From assembly GCA_002868905.1 (NCBI GenBank), contig PKUA01000084.1, positions 1 through 45,691 of the forward strand: 45,691 nt of DNA, written 5' to 3'. The DNA comes from Desulfuromonas sp. GTDB taxonomy: Bacteria > Desulfobacterota > Desulfuromonadia > Desulfuromonadales > Geothermobacteraceae. The notes beneath the pieces were generated by a model. It had not been told where the DNA came from. It searched no databases and saw nothing but the letters and a program-made list of their open reading frames with translations. Position numbers and translations under genes: made by a program. Positions within the stretch are counted from its first letter, which is position 1; each line of letters begins with the position of its first letter. This document shows positions 41,456-45,691 of the stretch, one piece after another.

Positions 41456-43597
41456 CTACTTGAGAGATTCTGCCAGCAGTTCGATGGTGTGTTTGACGCG
41501 CACCTTCGAACCGGTTTTGTCGAGGCCTCCGGCGAGCTGCAGCAGGCAGCCGGGGCAATCCATGGCAACGCAGGCGGCCTCGGTTTGTTTGATGTCGTTG
41601 AGTTTGTCTTCCAGGATCCGCCGGGCGATGTCCGGATGACTCGAGAATGAATAGCTCCCGCCGAAGCCGCAGCAGCGGTCGGCGTGTTCCATCTCGACCA
41701 GTTCGTGTCCGCTCTGGGTCAGCAGTTGCCGCGGCTCCTGCCAGACGCCGGCGCCCCGCTTCAGGTGGCAGGAGTCATGGTAGGTGACTTTCTCAGTCAC
41801 CTTGCCGAAGGTCCCCTCCTCCGGTTGCAGGACGTTACTGATGAAGCCGGCGACGTCGATGGTCTTCTCCGCCAGCAGTTCGGCTTTGGCGGCCCAGACC
41901 GGGTTGTCTTTCAGGTGCTCGACGAAATCGCGTTGCAGCGCCATGGTGCAGGTCGGGCAGGTGGTGACGACGTAATCCGGTGCGTCTTCGAGCATGGCGG
42001 CGACATTCTGGCGGGCGAGTTCCACCGCCGTCTCGCTGTCGCCGGAGTAGAGGGCCGGGACGCCGCAGCAGTTCTGCTTCTGCGGGAAGGTGACTTTCAC
42101 GTCGAGCCGGTTCAGTACCTTGACCAGGTCTTCTCCCATTTCCGGGTAGACGAAGTCATTGAGGCAGCCGGCGTAGAAGGCGACGGTGTAACGTGGTTTT
42201 TCGACCTGCTGCGGGATGTCCTTCCAGAGGTCGCGCAGCGGCTTCTCGGCGACTGCCGGCAGAGAGCGCCACTCGGTCAGCGACGAGAAGAACAGGGGGA
42301 GATGGCGGATGGTTCGTTCCCCCCTGGTCACAGGTTTCTGCAGTTTGCTCGCCGCCCGCAGCAGCGAATGGAACAGGGCGCGGTTACGCAGTACCTTGCG
42401 GAACACCAGCGACTTGCCGGTGCCGATCCCTTCCTCCTCGCCGATGGTCTCCCGCAGGTGCAGGATGATGCTCTCCAGGTCGATACCGGAGGGGCAGACT
42501 TCGACGCAGGCACGGCAGCCGATGCAGGCGCGGACGATTTCGGTGGCTTTGTCGAGGCCGTGGAAGAAAGCGGTGAGGATGATGCCGATGGCGCCGATGT
42601 AGACATGGCCGAAGACATGGCCGCCGACCGTCTGGTAGACCGGGCAGACGTTGGCGCAGGCGCCGCACTTGATACAGCGCAGGGCGTCCTTGCAGCGCTC
42701 TGACTTGGCCAGGGCGCTCCTGCCGTTGTCGAGCAGCACGATGTGCAGTTCCTTCTCCTCGTCGCCGCAGGGGACCGCACCGCGAATCCAGGTGATGTAA
42801 CTGGTGATCGCCTGGCCGGTGGCGTTTTTCGGCAGGGTCTTGATGATGGTCGCGGCATCCTCCAGGGTCGGCACCAGCTTTTCGGTCCCGACCAGGGCGA
42901 CATGGATTTTCGGCAGGGTGGTGCAGAGCCGGGCGTTCCCTTCGTTGGTGACCAAGGCGAGTCCGCCGGTCTCGGCGATTGCCATGTTGGCGCCGCTGAT
43001 CCCCATGTCGGCGTCGAGATATCCCTGGCGCAACTGTTCGCGGGCGACCCGGACCAGGTGCTCGATCTCGGATGGCTCGGTTTTTCCGGTCACCTTGCTG
43101 AACAGGTCGGCGACCTCTTCCTTGAACATGTGGATGGCCGGCATCACCATGTGGCTCGGCCGTTGACCCGCAAGCTGGATGATCCATTCGCCGAGGTCGG
43201 TCTCCAGGGGCTTGATGCCGGCCTTCTCCAGTGCCTGGTTGAGATGAATTTCCTCGCTCGCCATGCTCTTGCTCTTAGCAACAAGTTTCACCCCGCGCTG
43301 TTGCGCCAGGTCGGTGATGTAACGATTGGCGTCGTCGGCGTCTTTCGCCAGGAAGACGGTGGCGCCGGCCGCCGTGGCGTTCTCGATGAACTGGTCGAGG
43401 TAATGCTGGCGGTTTTCCAGGATCTTGTTCTTGGCGGCGGCGATAGCGGTCCGCAGCGCCTCGAAATCGTAGTCGGCAAAGGCCTTCGCGCGCGCGGCGA
43501 CGAAAGCGTCGCCGAATTTGTGCAATGCCTCCTGCAGCTTCGGCGTCGCCAGGGCTTGGTCGATTCTCTGCTTGTATTCCCGGGTCCGTTGTTTCAT
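41456..43597 (-). CDS. Fused LldF-LldE (LutB-LutA) lactate dehydrogenase iron-sulfur subunit
   Basis: Start ATG 43597 (MKQRTREYKQ) follows GGAGA and lies one base after the lldG stop (TGATATG); 713 residues. The N-terminal 460 residues are LldF/LutB: GISGANMAIAETGGLALVTNEGNARL, then two ferredoxin motifs CIKCGACANVCPVY (near residue 306) and CIGCRACVEVCPSG (near 359). From about residue 470 the protein is LldE/LutA: VAFYAGCLNDFVYPEMG, QNCCGVPALYSGD, TTCPTC, DSCHLKRG and DRCCGFGGSYS, the double CCG motifs that bind a non-cubane [4Fe-4S] cluster. It passes electrons from L-lactate oxidation onward. In many bacteria LldE and LldF are separate proteins. Confidence 0.92.
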   Translation of the reverse strand: MKQRTREYKQRIDQALATPKLQEALHKFGDAFVAARAKAFADYDFEALRTAIAAAKNKILENRQHYLDQFIENATAAGATVFLAKDADDANRYITDLAQQRGVKLVAKSKSMASEEIHLNQALEKAGIKPLETDLGEWIIQLAGQRPSHMVMPAIHMFKEEVADLFSKVTGKTEPSEIEHLVRVAREQLRQGYLDADMGISGANMAIAETGGLALVTNEGNARLCTTLPKIHVALVGTEKLVPTLEDAATIIKTLPKNATGQAITSYITWIRGAVPCGDEEKELHIVLLDNGRSALAKSERCKDALRCIKCGACANVCPVYQTVGGHVFGHVYIGAIGIILTAFFHGLDKATEIVRACIGCRACVEVCPSGIDLESIILHLRETIGEEEGIGTGKSLVFRKVLRNRALFHSLLRAASKLQKPVTRGERTIRHLPLFFSSLTEWRSLPAVAEKPLRDLWKDIPQQVEKPRYTVAFYAGCLNDFVYPEMGEDLVKVLNRLDVKVTFPQKQNCCGVPALYSGDSETAVELARQNVAAMLEDAPDYVVTTCPTCTMALQRDFVEHLKDNPVWAAKAELLAEKTIDVAGFISNVLQPEEGTFGKVTEKVTYHDSCHLKRGAGVWQEPRQLLTQSGHELVEMEHADRCCGFGGSYSFSSHPDIARRILEDKLNDIKQTEAACVAMDCPGCLLQLAGGLDKTGSKVRVKHTIELLAESLK

Positions 43598-43598
43598 A

Positions 43599-44162
43599 TC
43601 AATTCTCCAGCGGGTCGTCAGACAGACCATCCAGCAGCAGGATGTGCAGTTCGCGCGGTCCGTGGACGCCTATTGTCAGCACCCGCTCGATGTCGGCGGT
43701 CCGTGACGGGCCGGTCAGGTAGGCGAGAAAGTTGCGCGGCTGCTCCTGGTGGAAACGGCGCAGCAGGGGGACGGCGTCATCGCCGTCGTCAATGATCTTG
43801 GACGGGTCGAGCAGCACAAAATGTTTTTCCGGCAGGGTGCTGGCAAGGCGGGTCGCCTCGGGAGTGCTCTCCAGAACCACGCTGCCGGTTTCGGCAATAG
43901 CGAAGTTGGCTCCGGTGACTCCGGCTGACGCCTGCGCCGCCTTGGTGCGGAACTCGTCCTGAATCAGCTCCGAATCGTGCTTGGCCAGTTCGTTGGCCAG
44001 CCCGAGTCGTTCGAGGGACGAGGAGGGGGGAAGGATGATGGCCCCTGCAACGTGCTCGGATATGTAGGTCGCGGCCTCGGCAGCATCGGTGAGGCTGGCA
44101 ACAACGGCACCAACAGCATTTGCCGCAGTGGAAAATCGCTCGATGTTTTTTTTGTTTGGCAT
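43599..44162 (-). CDS. lldG: Lactate utilization protein LldG/LutC
   Basis: Start ATG 44162 (MPNKKNIERF) is preceded by GGAGAG; a longer frame to 44192 would run through the operator. The 187-residue product is of the LutC/LldG family (DUF162): VTGANFAIAETGSVVLES, ASTLPEKHFVLLDPSKIIDD, and the C-terminal TGPSRTADIERVLTIGVHGPRELHILLLD. It is the third component of the LldEFG L-lactate dehydrogenase complex. It is translated in coupling with the fused lldFE gene. Confidence 0.92.
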   Translation of the reverse strand: MPNKKNIERFSTAANAVGAVVASLTDAAEAATYISEHVAGAIILPPSSSLERLGLANELAKHDSELIQDEFRTKAAQASAGVTGANFAIAETGSVVLESTPEATRLASTLPEKHFVLLDPSKIIDDGDDAVPLLRRFHQEQPRNFLAYLTGPSRTADIERVLTIGVHGPRELHILLLDGLSDDPLEN

Positions 44163-44178
44163 GACAATCTCTCCACTT

Positions 44179-44194
44179 AATGGTCTTACCAATT
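44179..44194. promoter_or_regulatory. PdhR/LldR-like GntR operator upstream of lldG
   Basis: On the minus strand the site reads AATTGGTAAGACCATT. The core TGGT-AAG-ACCA is a perfect inverted repeat and closely matches the known E. coli PdhR box (ATTGGTnnnACCAAT) and the general FadR-subfamily form. It ends 17 bases upstream of the lldG start, between the putative -10 and the ribosome site, a position suited to repression. No GntR gene is in the window. Confidence 0.65.
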
Positions 44195-44195
44195 T

Positions 44196-44224
44196 ACCCT
44201 ATTGACACATGGTGCACCTGTCAA
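44196..44224 (-). promoter_or_regulatory. Putative sigma-70 promoter of lldG-lldFE, with inverted repeat
   Basis: On the minus strand, TTGACA (44224-44219) and a weak TAGGGT (44201-44196) are 17 bases apart. TTGACA (plus strand, 44202-44207) and TGTCAA (44219-44224) also form an inverted repeat around the palindrome GGTGCACC (44211-44218), which may be a second regulator site. Confidence 0.45.
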
Positions 44225-44237
44225 GTCAAAAAATGTT

Positions 44238-45677
44238 TTATTTGAGTGGGATCTGGTATTTGACCAGTTTCTTATACAATACCGTTCTATGGATGCCGAG
44301 CAACCTGGCGGCCGCTACTTTGTTGTTCCCGGTCAAGTCCAGAGCCTTGCGCAGGGCTTCCCTTTCAGCCTCGGCCATCACCTCGCTCAGGTTCCAGGTT
44401 CCCCCGCTCGAGGTGTTCCCCGTTGATCGATTGAGGTAGAACGGAAGGTCGCAGGCCTCGATCACGTTCCCTTCAACGGTGAATGCAGTCCGTTCCAGAA
44501 CATTGAGCAGTTCGCGGACGTTTCCCGGCCATGGGCTGTCGAACAGCACTTTTTCGGCGCTCGGCGTCAATTCGTAGCGTGCGCCGGGATAACGCTCGGC
44601 GATTTTGTCGAGCAGTTGCCAGGCAATTGGGATGATGTCCTGGCGCCGTTCCCGCAGTGCCGGTACTGCCAGAGACGCTACATTGAGACGGTAATAGAGA
44701 TCTTCCCGGAATGATTTCTGCTGTACCATCTGCAGCAGGTCGCGGTTGGTCGCGGCGATGATGCGGAAATCGCTCCGTATCAATTTGGTGCCGCCGACCC
44801 GCTCAAACATCTTGTCTTCGAGAACGCGCAGCAGCTTCGGTTGCAACTCCAACGGCATTTCCCCGATTTCGTCCAAAAACAGAGTTCCCCCGTTTGCCAG
44901 TTCCAGCTTGCCGGGTTTGCCCCCCGGATGTGCTCCGGTAAAGGCACCTTTGGCGTAGCCGAACAGCTCCGACTCAAACAACTCTTTTGGGATCGCGGCA
45001 CAGTTGAGATGAATCGATGGATTCTCGCGGCGGCTGCTTGCCTGGTGGATCGCCTGGGCGAAAAGCTCTTTGCCGGTTCCCGATTCGCCGGTGATCAGGA
45101 CCGGAAGATCGGTTGCGGCTGCTTTGATCGCTTCTTCCTTGAGCGCGACAATTTCGGGGCTCGTGCCGATGATGCTGTCGAAGGAGTAGCGTCGTTCTCT
45201 CAGTGTGGCGAGTTCCTGCTGGTAGAGTTGAAGTTTCGATTCGAGCAGGCTCAGGTTGCTGGCGAGTTTGCCGACGTCGCTGACATGCTTGAACATCAGC
45301 TGTCCGAAGACGGCGACCACTTTGCCGTCCTCGAGAATCGGGATGCGCTGGACCACCATGTCCCGCCCCTTGGCGGTGAACAATTCGTTAACCTCGGCCC
45401 GGCCGGTTTTGGCGACAATATGCATCCGGCTGTTGTCGAGAACATCGGTGACATGTTTGCCGATCATTGCTTCGGCGTCGACCCCCAGGAAGCGGGCGTA
45501 GGGGCGGTTGAAGTAGAGGATGATACCGTCAGCATCGGTGACGATGGCGCCGTTTTCGATGTGGTCGAAGATCAGGTTGGCCATGTTGAGCTGCTTGGTA
45601 AGGCCCTGAATCAGCTCTGGCAGGTTCTTTGCCGGCATCGGTTGCGGGGTCGCAGGGTCCTGCGGATATGGACTCAT
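44238..45677 (-). CDS. PAS-domain sigma-54-dependent transcriptional activator
   Basis: A 479-residue enhancer-binding protein. An N-terminal PAS domain (LIFDHIENGAIVTDADGIILYFNRPYARFLGVDAEAMIGKHVTDVL) is linked by a coiled segment (LLESKLQLYQQELATLRERR) to an AAA+ domain: Walker A LITGESGTGKELFA, the sigma-54 contact loop GAFTGA in YAKGAFTGAHPGG, Walker B GTLFLDEIGEMP, sensor ATNRDL, and SWPGNVREL-like SPWPGNVRELLN. A Fis-type helix-turn-helix closes the protein (ALDLTGNNKVAAARLLGIHRTVLYKKLVKY). TGGAG precedes the ATG. It is upstream of lldG on the same strand and may regulate lactate genes, or the sigma-54 DUF4382 genes. Confidence 0.94.
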   Translation of the reverse strand: MSPYPQDPATPQPMPAKNLPELIQGLTKQLNMANLIFDHIENGAIVTDADGIILYFNRPYARFLGVDAEAMIGKHVTDVLDNSRMHIVAKTGRAEVNELFTAKGRDMVVQRIPILEDGKVVAVFGQLMFKHVSDVGKLASNLSLLESKLQLYQQELATLRERRYSFDSIIGTSPEIVALKEEAIKAAATDLPVLITGESGTGKELFAQAIHQASSRRENPSIHLNCAAIPKELFESELFGYAKGAFTGAHPGGKPGKLELANGGTLFLDEIGEMPLELQPKLLRVLEDKMFERVGGTKLIRSDFRIIAATNRDLLQMVQQKSFREDLYYRLNVASLAVPALRERRQDIIPIAWQLLDKIAERYPGARYELTPSAEKVLFDSPWPGNVRELLNVLERTAFTVEGNVIEACDLPFYLNRSTGNTSSGGTWNLSEVMAEAEREALRKALDLTGNNKVAAARLLGIHRTVLYKKLVKYQIPLK

Positions 45678-45691
45678 TTTTTACTCCATAA

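Noticed and set aside
41684-42703. Plus-strand open frame of 339 codons
   Set aside because: Antisense to the lldFE fusion; composition artefact.
44196-44237. Sigma-54 promoter before lldG
   Set aside because: No GG-N10-GC pair with TGGC/TTGC flanks was found between the activator gene and lldG.

Overview
The window looks like chromosome from a GC-rich anaerobic or microaerophilic Gram-negative bacterium, most plausibly a Desulfuromonadales/Geobacter-type Deltaproteobacterium. This is inferred from gene content, not from a marker gene. The supporting traits are rubrerythrin with a rubredoxin oxidoreductase, many [4Fe-4S] proteins (DUF362, LldF, LarE), PilZ and degenerate GGDEF proteins, sigma-54 promoters with a sigma-54 activator, an lldG/lldFE lactate oxidation operon and livKHMGF. 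No rRNA, tRNA, CRISPR array, insertion sequence or phage gene was seen.

Layout. 1-3342: the 5' part of a membrane spermidine-synthase-like protein, a cluster of four related palindromes, and a DUF362 ferredoxin-like protein, all on the minus strand. 3506-7922: a plus-strand two-gene operon with its own promoter, encoding a membrane SPFH/HflC-like protein and a 1116-residue protein with two AAA+ modules and a Lon-type Ser/Lys protease domain. This is the strongest candidate for an undescribed system. 7852-10745: a degenerate GGDEF-PilZ protein, a small heat-shock protein and an MscS-type channel. 10891-14141: aconitase and a single-domain response regulator. 14142-17553: two paralogous exported DUF4382 proteins, each with its own strong sigma-54 promoter and Rho-independent terminator.

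17668-21109: an SNase-like nuclease with a small membrane protein, then an Rrf2 regulator-cysK-larE operon. 21219-23720: a small unknown protein, an NfeD-like protein and a zinc-ribbon membrane protein. 23878-25776: an Lrp regulator-lysA operon. 25827-28060: rubrerythrin followed by a fused double-rubredoxin NAD(P)H oxidoreductase, a peroxide-scavenging pair. 28066-31232: DUF1847, a GNAT-M20 pair and a LysE-type exporter. 31345-37832: livKHMGF branched-chain amino acid uptake genes read directly into two EamA exporters; a third EamA gene lies upstream. 39285-41352: a PAS histidine kinase and a PilZ protein whose receiver domain has lost its phosphoacceptor Asp. 41392-45677: a PAS-sigma-54 activator, then lldG and a fused lldF-lldE. 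A PdhR/FadR-like operator lies just upstream of lldG.

Themes: envelope proteostasis (SPFH-Lon, Hsp20, MscS), c-di-GMP-linked signalling through PilZ domains, sulfur/cysteine supply, amino acid import and export, peroxide defence, and lactate oxidation. Gene starts were adjusted from the longest open frame wherever a Shine-Dalgarno site or an overlap with the upstream gene pointed to another codon; these choices are inferences.
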